Made by a program: the position numbers and the translations under genes. Shown here one piece after another: positions 1 through 10,862 of a stretch of DNA of 64,000 bases (the first letter of the stretch is position 1; each line of letters starts with the position of its first letter). Origin of the DNA: Azolla caroliniana (Eukaryota; Polypodiophyta); assembly GCA_043228905.1 (NCBI GenBank), contig JBHGNT010000001.1:12648001-12712000 (forward strand), in the 5' to 3' direction. Under the pieces are notes generated by a model, which saw only the letters and a list, made by a program, of their open reading frames with translations, did not search any database and was not told the origin of the DNA.

Positions 1-12
1 GACGAGGGCGGC

Positions 13-1121
13 ATGGTTTCGGATAACGAAGAAGTCGGCAAGGACTTCTTCGGGTCAGCCAACGTAACAACAAGAAAGGGGAGCACTCCGGCGCTAAACG
101 AGTTCGACGAGAGCAAATACGATGGAGAGTGGCTCCGAATCGGGAGGTTCCTACGGACGATGACGCCGGACGCGGCATGGACGAGAGAAGAGGCCGGCCA
201 GGTGCGGAAGAAGGCGTACCGGTTCTTCCTACGGGAAGGGCGCATATGGAAGGACCCGAAGAAGCGAAGAGGCACCCCACTCCGCGTAGTGGCGAGGGAG
301 GACGACCAGAAAGTGCTGCTTATGGAGTACCACGAGAGTCCTTGGGCCGGACATTGCGGAACATGGGCCACATTCGAGAAGTTGAAGGGGAAGTACTAGT
401 GGCCAGGACTATACCAGGACGTGCATCGGTTCGTAACGACTTGCGAAAGCTGTCAGATGCACTCCGTAGTCTGACATCGAGACGAGCTTCACCCGACCTA
501 CCCTCCGACCATCCACTTCAAGTGGATGGTGGATCTGGTGACCATGTCGATGGGGGTAGGGCAGATGCGATATCTGGTGCTGGCTCGGGAGGACCTGACG
601 AACCAGGTGGAAGGCCGAGCGTTGTAGAACAAAACGACCGCGTCCGTGTGCCGGTTTCTAATCGAAGACGTGGTATGTCGGTACGGGTGCGTCGGCAAGA
701 TCGTGGCTAACTGCGGAGAACTAGACGCGCAAGAGGCTGAAGAGATGTTTGACCAGCTAGGGGTAAAACTCTCGCTCACCACAATGTACAATCCAGAGGC
801 TAACGGGAAGGTGGAATGTGGACATGGACCGATCGTCAAAGTGTTAGTACGGGCGTGTGGAGGCCAGGTCGGAAACTGGCCGCGGCTCTTGCCCTATGCG
901 TTGTGGGAGGACCAGACTACACACAGTTCGGTAACAGTGTTCATGCCGGCGGAACTAATGTACGGGCAGAAGCCGATCATGCCGGTGGAAAGGATGATTT
1001 CTTCGTGGGCCGTGGTGGGCTGGAAGGACGAAATGAGACGGGAAGAGTTGTTGGCGGCGCGGATCCAACAACTCGAGCGGAGGCCGGAGGATGTGGAACG
1101 GGCGAAGGAGAAGCTGCGCGC
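13..1121 (+). pseudogene. E1 Ty3/gypsy integrase, 5' part (broken)
   Basis: This is the integrase end of a Ty3/gypsy polyprotein, entering from the left edge of the window. Residues about 75-145 form the N-terminal zinc domain (HESPWAGH with CESC at about 445-460), interrupted by TAG at 397-399 just before WPGLYQDV. The catalytic core follows to about 1000 (NPEANGKVE, PYALWEDQTTHSS, PAELMYGQK). The position expected to hold the second catalytic Asp reads VANCGEL, so Asp appears replaced by Asn. Further stops lie near 471 and 625. The reading frame stops at 1121 because E2 is inserted there; it resumes exactly at 7193. The copy is defective. The family call is secure; the clade is not. Confidence 0.88.
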
Positions 1122-1555
1122 TGTTACCGGCCGGCAAAGGAGTCCAGAGTGGGAAACAGAGAGCTAATTAAGTAGTAGGAATGTGGTTGTAACTAAGCTA
1201 TGAGTGTGGACGGACGGACCGGAATCGGTATGCCGTTCCGGATTCGGACCGATCCCGAACAGGTGCGGATGGCACCGTTTTGTAATACAGACCGGAAACC
1301 TATTTAAAGGCCCGGATACAATGTAATAGTTAGTGGTTAATTAATGAAAGCTTAAGCGTTGTTATATCTTTGTGTTAATTGCCGTTCTGTCTTAATTGTT
1401 ATATCTTACGCGTGTTATGAAAGACGATCCTAATAAGTAACTTAACTAAGTCGGATTAAGCGTTGAAGTCTAATCCGGTTGCCGTAACACCCTTTGGTGA
1501 AGTGTCTCACGTAGACACCCTGTGTTAGGCCATTGTCCGGCCCGAAGAGTTAACA
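1122..1555 (+). repeat. E2 5' LTR
   Basis: This is a 434-bp direct repeat of 6754-7187 with TGTTA/TAACA ends. It contains a TATA-like box at 1301-1308 and supplies promoter and polyadenylation functions for E2. A copy-specific CGCGC precedes it. Confidence 0.95.
1301..1308 (+). promoter_or_regulatory. TATA-like box in E2 LTR
   Basis: The sequence TATTTAAA followed by GC-rich AGGCCCGG sits mid-LTR, where an LTR core promoter is expected. The same box is kept in the 3' LTR near 6933. It has not been shown to be active. Confidence 0.5.
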
Positions 1556-1562
1556 CAGTTTT

Positions 1563-1577
1563 TGGCGACCACGATTC
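1563..1577 (+). other. E2 candidate primer-binding site
   Basis: TGGCGACCACGATTC begins seven bases after the 5' LTR, the usual place for pairing with a tRNA 3' end (TGG complements CCA). I cannot name the tRNA. Confidence 0.5.
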
Positions 1578-1608
1578 CTGTTTTTGCAGCGAACGACGGC
1601 ACGGATGG

Positions 1609-2266
1609 ATGTCTAGATCAACACACGACCTGGTTACAGATCGAACTCGACGCCTTGCCGAAAGGCAAAGGAGACGCGAGGCTTTCCAGCAAGCGGCGCA
1701 GGAAATTAGAGCGGATCGCTCGTTTTCCAACGTAATCCGGAGAGTAGCAGAGGACTCCCTCTGGTTACAACAAACATCGCACCCGGACGACGGCAGCAGC
1801 CTAAGCAGCCTCGGGAAACCGAATCCCTTCTCCACGCATTGGTAAACGGAGAAGGCGAAGCAAAGGCCTTTTCATCATATGAATCGGACTCCGAAGGGGA
1901 ATACAGCGTGCACACGAACTACCGTAGCAGTAACGAAACCCCGGGCGGACCGGAGGACGAAGGATCGGATACCTTACCGACACCGGAACCGGAACCGGAA
2001 GTGCTAACGCTGGAACCCCCGGAACCAGCAGAAGAAGAACGACCTCCGACACCGGAAGTCGAAGAGGAGAGGCCTCCATCACCAAAGAAAGAGAAACAAC
2101 CGACACCGGAATCAAATCGGGAAAGACCACCGACACCGGAGAAAATTCCGGAACGAGCACCAAAACTACCAGCCCGCGCAGTGATACCGGACGACGACAT
2201 GCCGTTCCAGTACTCCAAGTATAGAGATGATCCGGACGCGGAAGCTCATGTGCACGCCTTGGAACT
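1609..2266 (+). pseudogene. E2 gag, N-terminal part
   Basis: The likely start is ATG at 1609 (MSRSTHDLVTDRTRR), the first good ATG after the primer site. A basic N-terminus is followed, after a frameshift near 1800, by a long acidic, proline-rich stretch with repeated RPPTPE-type units (about 1980-2160). It ends in DPDAEAHVHAL, which matches DGPDAEAHIRSF in the E8 Gag. The rest of Gag is missing; at about 2265 the frame runs straight into the integrase zinc domain. The Gag assignment rests on that match and on position. The function of the proline/glutamate repeat is unknown. Confidence 0.75.
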
Positions 2267-3447
2267 GATACTGAGGGAAGCCCACTGCGGAGTTGCCGGA
2301 GGTCACTATGCCGGTGATGCGACAGCGAAGTGGCCTATGGTGGCCAACGACATTAAGATATGCGGTACGGTACGCAAAAGAATGTGACCTATGCCAGAGA
2401 ATGGGCCAGCCAATGGAGCAGGCTCGTATGCCACACCAGCCGGTACTACCACTCGAGCCATTCCAAAAGTGGGGGCTGGACTTTGTAGGACCATTCAAGC
2501 CACCGGCAATGAGAACGGGTAATCGGTCCGTTATCGTTGCTACGGATTACTGCACGAAATGGGTGGAGGCCAAAGCTTTACGGGATAAAACCGCTGCATC
2601 AACGACAAAGTTTCTATATGAGTACATCCGGTGCCATTACGGATGCCCCATTGAATTGATAAGTGACCAAGGGGGGCACTTTCTCGGACAAGTAGTGGAA
2701 AGCCTAACGACCTTCTATGCCGTGGTCCACAAACGAAGCACACCTTACTATCCACAGGCGAACGGATTAGCGGAATCAACAAACAAGACGCTCCAGAACA
2801 TCCTTCGGAAGATCGTCAACAAGAACCGGACGGATTGGGACACAAAGCTACATAGCGCGCTTTGGGCATACCGGACGACATACAAAACGAGCATCTGAAT
2901 AACACCGTTCTGGTTGGCGTTCGGACTCGAGGCGGTCATGCCGGTAGAATTTCAAGTACCTAGCTTACGGATCCAGCTACGAGAACGGCTGAACGAGAAG
3001 GAGTCGGAGACAATAAGGTTGACAGCGCTGTGTGAGTTGGAGGAACAACGGTTGGCCAACATCCTACATTTAGAATTGGAGCAACGGCGACGGAAAGCAT
3101 TCGTCGACCGGCACAGGAAAGGTAACGAAAAAATGTTCGCAATCGGCAAACCAGTGTTAGTATTCCAAACCCGGATGGGCAAGATGCCGGGTAAACTAAG
3201 GTTTAGATGGACCGGACCATATTGGCTAACACGGGAGTATAATGGGTCCTACCAGTTGGGGACACTTGCCAGCGAAGTGCTGGGCAAATGGGTCAACGAA
3301 TTCAGGTTAAAGGCATATAGAGGACCGATGCCTAAGAACCCGTTTGAGCAAAGAACCGACGGCAACCACGAAGACGGCAGAGACGGCAAGCCGGGAACCG
3401 GAGAGAATGAGCCCGGTAATGGTCCGGGAGGACCAACGGACATGTAA
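2267..3447 (+). pseudogene. E2 integrase
   Basis: The zinc domain begins LREAHCGVAGGHYAGD, loses frame near 2330, then continues with CDLCQRMGQ. The catalytic core follows in the frame from 2293: [18 protein letters not shown] (first Asp), SDQGGHF (second Asp) and QANGLAES (Glu), so the D-D-E set is visible. TGA at 2896-2898 interrupts TYKTSI/ITPFWLAFGLE. The C-terminal domain includes RFRWTGPYWL and ends at 3447. It is closely related to the E8 integrase. Without the frameshift and stop it would look functional. An A-rich stretch at 3474-3487 follows the stop. Confidence 0.88.
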
Positions 3448-3596
3448 CGTCACACTAATAATAATAATAACTGGAAAAAAAAAAAAACAATCATGCAAAA
3501 GCGAGGAATGAATGGATGAAAGAGCGTGGAGCGAAAAGGTACGTAGTGGGCATTTAAAGCGCCACCACAGGACATAATGCTATTTTAGTACACGAC

Positions 3597-5010
3597 GTGC
3601 ACACACTCGAAAAAGGCGCCAGAATACACAGAGAAAAACCACTGCGCGTAGAGACCCTTTACTTTCGTGAACCCAGGAGCACAGAAGCACCAAGGTGCTG
3701 CAAGATCATCAGACGAGAACCTACGCATAGAGAACCCCCGTCTTCTGAACTCTCTCTCTCTCTCAATCTCACTCTCATCACCATCCAACCTCGCCACCGC
3801 AATCCGACCTCGACATAGACATGGACCCGCAAACGTTGTCGGAAGCCGCCAAGACATGGCTAAAGCAACACGGGCTCGAGGGCTTCTTGATGATGATGGA
3901 AGTACCGCCACACAAAGAAGCCGACAAGGTGATCAAAGAAATCGACACAGAGGTCATAACGGCGGAGGCGATTTGAGCGTTAACAGGCCTTCCGGAGGGA
4001 GGCATACTCACGATTGACAATCCGACCCCGGAGCAACTCATCAGGTATTTTGGTGAGTACTCCCTAGCCAGCAAGGGCTACCGGACACAGGGCGGCGGAG
4101 ATATGCTGTTCCGCGAGATTGCTCGTGTGCTCCACGAATACGGCCATGTGTACCCTAGACCCCCTGTCACGCCGCAGAACCGGGCAGGGATGATCATCGC
4201 CACCTATGAAGGGATCAAGGTGGATTGGCCGGTATTGATTGCAGACGGGTTGTGTGCGGCGATCGAGATCGTCAGAGGCAAAGACGGCAAAGAAGGCCGA
4301 GACATGCACAAATTCGAAAAAGGCACCAGAATGCACAGACAAAAACCATTGCGTGTAGAGACCCTCTACTTTCGCGAACCCAGGAGCACAGAAGCACCGA
4401 AACGCTGCAAGATCATCAGACGAGAACCTGCGCACAGAGAACCCCCGCCTTCTGAACTCTCTCTTTCTCAACCTCGCTCTCATCACCATCCATCCTCGTC
4501 GCCGCAATCCGACCCCGACATAGAGATGGACCCGCAAACGCTGTCGGAAGCCGCCAAGACATGGCTGAAGCAACACGGGCTCGAGGGCTTCTTGATGATG
4601 ATGGAAGTACCGCCACACAAAGAAGCCGACAAAGTGATCAAGGAAATCGATACAGAGGTCATAACGGCAAAGGCGATTCGAGCGTTAACAGGCCTTCCGG
4701 AGGGAGGCATACTCACGATCGACAATCCAACCCCGGAGCAACTCATCAGGTATTTTGGTGAGTACTCTCTAGCTAGCAAGGGCTACCGGACACAGGGCGG
4801 TGGAGATATGCTGTTCCGCGAAATTGCTCGTGTGCTCCATGAATACGACCACGTATACCCTAGACCCCCTGTCATGCCGCAGAACCGGGCAGGGATGATC
4901 ATCGCTACCTATGAAGGGATCAAGGTGGATTGGCCGGTATTGATTGCAGACGGGTTGTGTGCGGCGATCGAGATCGTCAGAGGCAAAGACGGCAAAGAAG
5001 GCCGAGACGG
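3597..5010 (+). repeat. 707-bp tandem duplication in E2
   Basis: Copies 3597-4303 and 4304-5010 lie head to tail and are nearly identical. The unit covers a pyrimidine-rich leader plus the start and N-terminal domain of the extra ORF. The first copy has its own ATG at 3821 and a TGA at 3974-3976 where the second reads CGA. The second copy runs on into the full extra ORF. Confidence 0.93.
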
Positions 5011-6699
5011 ACGAAGGATATGGCACGTCGTAATGCAGTGGCTCACCTTGCTGGTGCCACCCGTTCAGACCGTCCAACCCAAGAAGCGAGGAAGAGTGCC
5101 GGACGGCACCCCAAGGACGGCTTCCAAACGGCAACAGTTGTTGGCCTCTAAGGCCAGTAAGGGAAAGGCGGTGAATGCAGAACAGGCGGCAGCAGGAAGC
5201 GGAAGCCGGAAGCGCCCAACGGAGGCGCAGGAGGAACCACCGGCACGGCCCGTAAAGGTCACACTCCGCCGACTAGTGAATCAAGAAGTGGACCCCTTGG
5301 CGGCAAAACTCAATGCCAGAGCTCAGGAGGAGGAAATAGAGGAGGAGCCTACAGAGCACCTCCAACGACGGTCGTCGGCAAGGACCGTTGAGACAGCCGG
5401 GAAATGTTCGGACCCTCAGACGGAGGGAACACCGGCTCCCCATACTGAGACTCCCACGCCAAGGAAGGAACCGGAACCGGTGCAGATGGCACCGGAAACA
5501 GAAGCCCCGGCACCACCGGCAACACCGGCAAGTCCCATCCCGCCAGAGCCGGAAAGGTCACTGCAGCCTCCCTCGGTCAGCCAAGAAGAAGCACAAGGGG
5601 AACCAGGACAGCAGGATGGTCCACGGGTAGAAAAGGAACTGCAACTCGGCGCAACCAGGCGGGACCACCCCTCTACAAGTGAGCCCATCTATCAAACCTC
5701 CGTGCAAGCACAACAAGGCACCGGTAGCCTGTGGCTCCGGTGGATAAGCGAATAGATAGCCGGAGCAGTGGGGTATATAGAGGCGGAAGAAAGAGCGCAA
5801 AGCGAACGGTTGCTCGTCACAACCGAACAACTAGAGACGGCCCGGTCCAGAATCCGGTGCCTTGAAAAAGATTTGGATCAGGTCACAATAGAGATGGCCA
5901 AAATACGGATCCAATCACCGGTGACTCCGGTAAGTGTACAGAATAATGAAACGGAACGACCTGTACATAACAATAAGACCCCGGCAACGGAAACCGTTCT
6001 GGTGAGAGATGCGGCGCAAACTCGGGAGCTTGCGGAATTGAGAGAGGAACTTGTCGCACAAGAAGCGCTAAGGAGCCGTGAACGAGAATTGAAGACGGCG
6101 GCCGAAGCCGAAGTAAAGAAGACTACTGAGAACCTCCGCCGGGCAGAGGAGAGCCTCCGGAAAGGCCATCAAGCGTACGACCGGCTAAAAGAGGAGAAAG
6201 ACAAAGTGCTGCAGGAAAAGGACAAGCTGCGGAAAACGGCGGAAACAGAGATTGAACGGCTAAAGGAAGAGCTCCACCAGCAGAAGGACCTCGAGGACCG
6301 GGCCCGTCGTCAGATCAACGCACGACTCAAGCAAAAGACGGATGATTTTGAGCACCTGCACCGGGACTACAAACGGCTGGAAACGGAGCATAAAGAACAG
6401 ATGGCCGAGCTCCAGCAGGCAGTTGATCGGGCCGCGACGGCGATCGCCGACGAATGGGCGGAAAATACAAGACGCTTGGAAGAGGCGGAGAAGGTCCGGA
6501 TGGAGCTCCAGAGGCAGCAACAGGAAGACAAAGAGAGAGCGTCAACAGTATTGCAGAAATTAGAAAGTACATATCAAAGGCAATTGACACATTACAGACA
6601 GCAACAGAGCAGCAACAGCAGCAACAACAACAACCACTTCCAGATGAACCATTGGAGCCTCTCGAACAAAGCATTCTGGACATTTTGGACAAAGAATAG
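4526..6699 (+). pseudogene. E2 extra ORF: novel domain, basic/Pro linker, coiled coil
   Basis: The start is ATG 4526, chosen because the same ATG is preserved in the first duplicate copy (3821) and in E8 (31579). Residues 1-170 form a compact domain (MDPQTLSEAAKTW, HGLEGFLM, PPHKEAD, FGEYSLASKGY, IATYEGIKVDW) shared with E8 at 31579-32092. A basic part (PKKRGRVPDG) and a Pro/Glu-rich linker follow to TAG 5753-5755. In the same frame from 5768 comes a ~300-residue heptad-rich coiled coil, very rich in Glu, Lys, Arg and Gln. A glutamine run near 6600 seems to slip frame; another frame gives an acidic tail ending at 6699. It lies between integrase and 3' LTR, where some plant elements carry env-like genes, but I see no signal peptide or membrane span. 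Function unknown. Confidence 0.75.
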
Positions 6700-6753
6700 C
6701 AAGGGTCGGTTGTGGATTCGACGTACAAGGTACTGTCCCACGGGCGTGCCATG

Positions 6754-7187
6754 TGTTACCGGCCGGCAAAGGAGTCCAGAGTGGGAAACGGAGAGCTAAT
6801 TAAGTAGTAGGAATGTGGTTGTAACTAAGCTATGAGTGTGGACGGACGGACCGGAATCGGTATGCCGTTCCGGATCCGGACCAATCCCGAACAGGTGCGG
6901 ATGGCACCGTTTTGTAATACAGACCGGAAACCTATTTAAAGGCCCGGATACAATGTAATAGTTAACGGTTAATTAATGAAAGCTTAAGCGTTGTTATATC
7001 TCTGTGTTAATTGCCGTTCTGTCTTAATTGTTATATCTTACGCGTGTTATGAAAGACGATCCTAATAAGTAACTTAACTAAGTCGGATTAAGCGTTGAAG
7101 TCTAATCTGGTTGCCGTAACACCCTTTGGTGAAGTGTCTCACGTAGACACCCTGTATTAGGCCATTGTCCGGCCCGAAGAGTTAACA
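6754..7187 (+). repeat. E2 3' LTR
   Basis: This is the 434-bp partner of 1122-1555, ending TTAACA and followed by CGCGC, the second copy of the target duplication. I see no clear polypurine tract directly before it. Eight differences from the 5' LTR were counted by eye, all transitions. Confidence 0.95.
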
Positions 7188-7534
7188 CGCGCAGCAAGGG
7201 AGCGAAACAAAACCCGGTTCGACCGGACGCACCGACTATGACCGAAGAAGATCGAGGAAGGCGACTGGGTGCTGGTTTACGACAGTAGTCTCGACAACCA
7301 ACACAAAGCGGCCCGCAAATTCGTGAGGAGATGGTTCGGGCCCTACATGGTGACGAGCACGAACGACAACATCACGTACCATCTTGCAGAGCTCGACGAG
7401 ACACGATTGGCGGTGCCGGTAGCCGGGAAGCGGATTAAAGTGTTCAAGAAGCGGTACGAAGACGAGCCAGAGCGGGGGAGCGATAACGACAACGATTGGT
7501 TCGGGGACGACGATAGTTCGGAGGGCGACGAGTG
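7188..7534 (+). pseudogene. E1 integrase, C-terminal part
   Basis: Reading continues from 1121 once E2 and one CGCGC copy are removed: EKLR then AARERNKTRFDRTHRL, a typical basic segment after the integrase core. A TGA follows at about 7238. The C-terminal domain is then clear (EEGDWVLVYDSS, FVRRWFGPYMV, YHLAELDE) and ends in an acidic tail of Asp, Glu and Ser at 7534. The exact frame match across E2 supports the nesting order: E1 first, E2 later. Confidence 0.9.
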
Positions 7535-7611
7535 AACGCGAGCCGGTTTTCTCCGGTGTCTGTCCCTCTCCGGCGCATACCGGTGGATGCGCATTTTGGT
7601 GGGAGTGGATG

Positions 7612-8220
7612 TCGTGAAGAAAACCGCCCAGAAGCGGAATCGGCGAGGCAGGGCGCGTTAATACCTTGTACATAACTAGGAGTAGGACGGTGGGTGCAAA
7701 GAGACTAGGTGTGACACATTGAATGTCTAGGAAATCAAGGAGTATCTCTGCCCAAAAGGACAAGGAATAAATTGATGAAAACAAGGGTGCGATGGCTGGC
7801 CTCGACGGCCTATAAAAGGGAAGGAAGAGGGAAGATGAAGGTATCGCATTTTTGGGAGCGAGGACGAAGTGTTGTCGGACTGGGACCGAGCTCTCTCCTC
7901 CATCATTCGTCATTCTCTGCAGGACTTTGGACTGAGTTACCTCTGCTTCGTGGACAGCCCGTGTGCTTCTGGCAGAGGCTCCACAGTGTAGTCGGGGTTG
8001 TGTGCATGCGTGAGCATCGTGTGTGTGTGTATTCGCCTGAGTTGGGTCCGTTGCCGGCTTGCCGGTTGTAATCGATATTGATTTTGTAATTAAGACTCGG
8101 TTCTCTCTCTCTTTCTCCCTCTGTGTTTCTGCAAGCGGCTCTCTCTCGCTCTTCTTTCTCACACTCCTTGGTTCAAGGCCCCCGTGGTCCCACCTCTTTC
8201 TGCACGCGAAGAGCGTAACA
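7612..8220 (+). repeat. Probable E1 3' LTR
   Basis: It follows the E1 stop by about 80 bp, after a purine-rich GGTGGGAG. It begins TGTCGTG and could end CGTAACA at 8220. A TATA-type CTATAAAAGG lies near 7810 and pyrimidine runs near 8100. No second copy lies in the window, so the ends are only estimated. Confidence 0.5.
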
Positions 8221-8378
8221 ACTCGACAATGTCGAGTTCACCACTTTATTATGTCGTGAAAATCCATCACTATGAGCGTATCGTGAGGCGGAACCGCCGG
8301 GGTTATGGACGGGAAGGAAATAGGGCTCACACGCACAACCCAAGGCTTACACAAACAAGGCACAAGTATTCGAACGTG
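8221..8378. other. Unassigned spacer before satellite
   Basis: There is no gene here. It contains a short palindrome (ACTCGACAATGTCGAGT, from about 8221) and then blends into the tandem array. Confidence 0.5.
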
Positions 8379-9502
8379 TTTGTGAAAAGGAGAGGTGCAT
8401 GGGCAAGCCTGAATCAACCCTTAGTCACAAGGCGAATGAATGCACGTGAGGAAGGCTTACACATGGAAACACGAGGAAAACGCTTACTTACACACACGAC
8501 ACATATTACAGAGTTTCGAATTCTTTTGTGAAAAGAGAGGTGCATGGGCAAGCCCGAACGCTCCCTTGTTACAAGACACGCGAACACAGAAGGAAAAGGC
8601 TTACTTACACACACAAGAGACAGAGTTTCGAATGCCTTTGTGAAAAGAGAGGTGCATGGGCAAGCCCGAACGCTCCCTTGTTACAAGACACGTGAACACA
8701 CAAGGAAAAGGCTTACTTACACACACGAGAGACAGATTTTCGAATGCCTTTGTGAAAAGAGTGGTGCATGGGCAAACCCAAACACTCCCTTGTTACAAGA
8801 CACACAAACACACAAGGAAAAGGCTTACTTACGCACACGAGAGACAGAGTTTCGAATGCCTTTGTGAAAAGAGAGGTGCATGACCAAGCCCGAACACTCC
8901 CTTGTTACGAGACACGTGAACACACAAGCAAGGTTTACACACATGAGACACAATTTCAAACGCCTTTGTGAGAGGAGAGGTGGATGGGCAAGCCCAAACG
9001 CTCCCTTGCCACAAGTCACACGAACACACAAGCAAGATTTACACTAACATGTAAGACACGAAAGTTTGAATGCCTTTGTGAAAGGAGAGGTGCAGGGGCA
9101 AGCCCGAAATGCTCCCTTGTCACAAGACACACAAACAATTAAGCACAAATGACAATAACATATAAGACACGTAAGTTTGAATGCCTTTGTGAAAGGAGAG
9201 GTGCATGGGCAAGCCCGAAACGCTCCCTTGTCACAAGACACACAAACAAATAAGCACAAATGACAATAACATATAAGATACGTAAGTTTGAATGACTTTG
9301 TGAAAGGAGAGGTGCATGGGCAAGCCCGAAACGCTCCCTTGTCACAAGACAAACAAATAAGCACAAATGACAATAACATATAAGATACGTAAGTTTGAAT
9401 GACTTTGTGAAAGGAGAGGTGCATGGGCAAGTCTGAAATGCTCCCTTGTCACAAGACACACAAAACAAATAAACACAAATGACAATAACATATAAGACAT
9501 GT
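8379..9502. repeat. ~111-bp tandem satellite array, left part
   Basis: Ten units begin TTTGTGAAAAG(G)AGAGGTG at 8379, 8525, 8637, 8749, 8861, 8965, 9075, 9186, 9297 and 9404. The spacing is exactly 112 bp over several units, then 104-111. Each unit holds GGGCAAGCCCGAA and CTCCCTTGT(T/C)ACAAGACA. Open frames on both strands only reflect the repeat. The array continues at 10863. Confidence 0.95.
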
Positions 9503-10357
9503 TGTCGTAGTGTATTTCGTACACTACGTGGAAAACGTATAAAATGACCGATTAAATAAATATGAAGAAAAAGAAAGAAATATCAAAATATATATTGCAT
9601 GAATAGGGCAAGATTCAAACCTTGTACCTCCATGTTAATAATGTAAAGCCTTACCATTACACTAACAGATCATTAGTGTCAAAAAGTAGATATCCCACAT
9701 AGAAAGGTAAGTTCACGCTAGGATAAACTTTAGGAAAACGCATAATAAAAGAAAAAAGCTACACATGCACATCTAGTGTGCATGAACACTATAGTCCATA
9801 AAAAACGCATGACTTTAGAAAAAGCATGTTAGAGAAAGCATATAGTCTACTAATAGAAAAAGCATGGAGGGCATAACTGGAGAAAAAGCATGGATTGCCA
9901 AGACTCTCTCATCACTATATAAGGATGGGGAGCACAATGTAATAAGGGGGTGGAATATTTGGAAATTGGATATATTTCTAAAAACACCAATTAATAAACT
10001 ATATTCGTGGGATTCACGAAATAAACTATACTCGTGGGATTCACAAGGTTTCTATATCCTTCTCTTTCAATCTACATTCATATTCTTACATAAATATTGA
10101 TTAATATAATACTTGTAGGATTCACAAGTTTTGATCTCTTTTCTCAATCTACTCTAATCTATTCTAAATTATTTCAATTTATTACTACGTTTAAGATAAA
10201 CTGAAACAACTATACTTGTGGGATTCACAAGTTTCTATCTCTCTTTCTAATAATCTATTCATAACTAGACTCATCTCAAATTCTTCCTCCTCTTAGTCCA
10301 AAACCCCAATGGATCCCACTCGACTCACACAACGATCTGGCGCTGAAAGGCACGCCA
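9503..10357 (+). repeat. E3 5' LTR
   Basis: An 855-bp AT-rich LTR. Near its start, on the reverse strand, is a tRNA-like stretch (about 9601-9665). Its 3' part repeats the motif GTGGGATTCACAAG several times and ends with the ATG of the Gag-like ORF (10309) still inside the LTR. Confidence 0.85.
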
Positions 10358-10611
10358 CAGTTGGTGAACCCGACGTGAAGACGGGTCGCAAGGAGATGGT
10401 GAATCAACAAGAGGCAATGAACACGATGATGATGATGTTCGAGCGGATGCTACAAGAACAACGAGCGATGTTGGAGATCACAACGGCAGTAAAGCGGCTC
10501 GTACAACGAAACGGACAATTCAACGGAAACGATGTGTCACGTTATCTATGTGACTACAAGGGGGAGAAAATTATGGATGAAAAATCATTAGGGTTCAAAA
10601 ATAATGATTAA
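10309..10611 (+). pseudogene. E3 Gag-like ORF, truncated
   Basis: It starts at ATG 10309 inside the LTR and reads through the LTR end and the candidate primer site (TTGGTGAACCCGACGTG, 10361-10377, translated as part of VGEPDV). A Met/Gln/Glu-rich helix follows (NQQEAMNTMMMMFERM), then NGQFNGNDVSRYL, the start of a Gag core also seen in E11. It is cut off by the internal deletion. Confidence 0.7.
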
Positions 10612-10862
10612 TAAAATAAACTATGCTTGTGGGATTCACAAGTTTTCTATATCTCTCTCTTTCAATCCAAATTCATATTCTTATCTTTATATTGATTAAT
10701 CTAATAAAATACATTATACTCATGGGATTCACGAGGTTTCTATCTCTCTTTCTTAAATTCTATTGATAACTATACTCGTCTCAAATTCTTCCTCCTCCTA
10801 GTCCAAAACCTCAGCGGTTCCCACCCGACTCACACAATGATTCAGCACCAAAATGCACGATA

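Larger units (their letters stand above)
1122..7187 (+). mobile_element. E2: complete non-autonomous Ty3/gypsy LTR element
   Basis: Two 434-bp LTRs (1122-1555 and 6754-7187) start TGTTA and end TAACA. The whole 6066-bp unit is flanked by the 5-bp duplication CGCGC (1117-1121 and 7188-7192). The internal region holds gag N-terminus, integrase and a long extra ORF, but no protease, reverse transcriptase or RNase H. Gag is fused in frame to the integrase zinc domain near 2265, which suggests an internal deletion of about 3.4 kb, judging from spacing in E8. It would depend on a full-length relative for replication. By eye the LTRs differ at eight positions, all transitions. Confidence 0.95.
9503..10862 (+). 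mobile_element. E3: deleted gag-only LTR element in the satellite
   Basis: The 5' LTR (9503-10357) begins TGTCGTAG. It is followed by a short internal part and a truncated 3' LTR ending CACGATA at 10862. The flanks ATGT (9499-9502) and ACGT (10863-10866) look like a 4-bp duplication with one transition. The satellite resumes on the other side. It belongs to the same family as E11, and most internal sequence is lost. Confidence 0.85.

Noticed and set aside
129-710. A 193-codon plus-strand ORF overlapping the E1 integrase
   Set aside because: Shadow frame; the integrase motifs are in the other frames.
7236-8162. A 308-codon minus-strand ORF
   Set aside because: It overlaps the E1 integrase C-terminus and the probable LTR on the other strand and has low-complexity composition.
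8440-9468. Several 60-130-codon ORFs on both strands (Ser/Thr/Cys-rich repeats) across 8.4-9.5 kb
   Set aside because: They are translations of the ~111-bp satellite; the same frames recur with every unit and resemble no protein.
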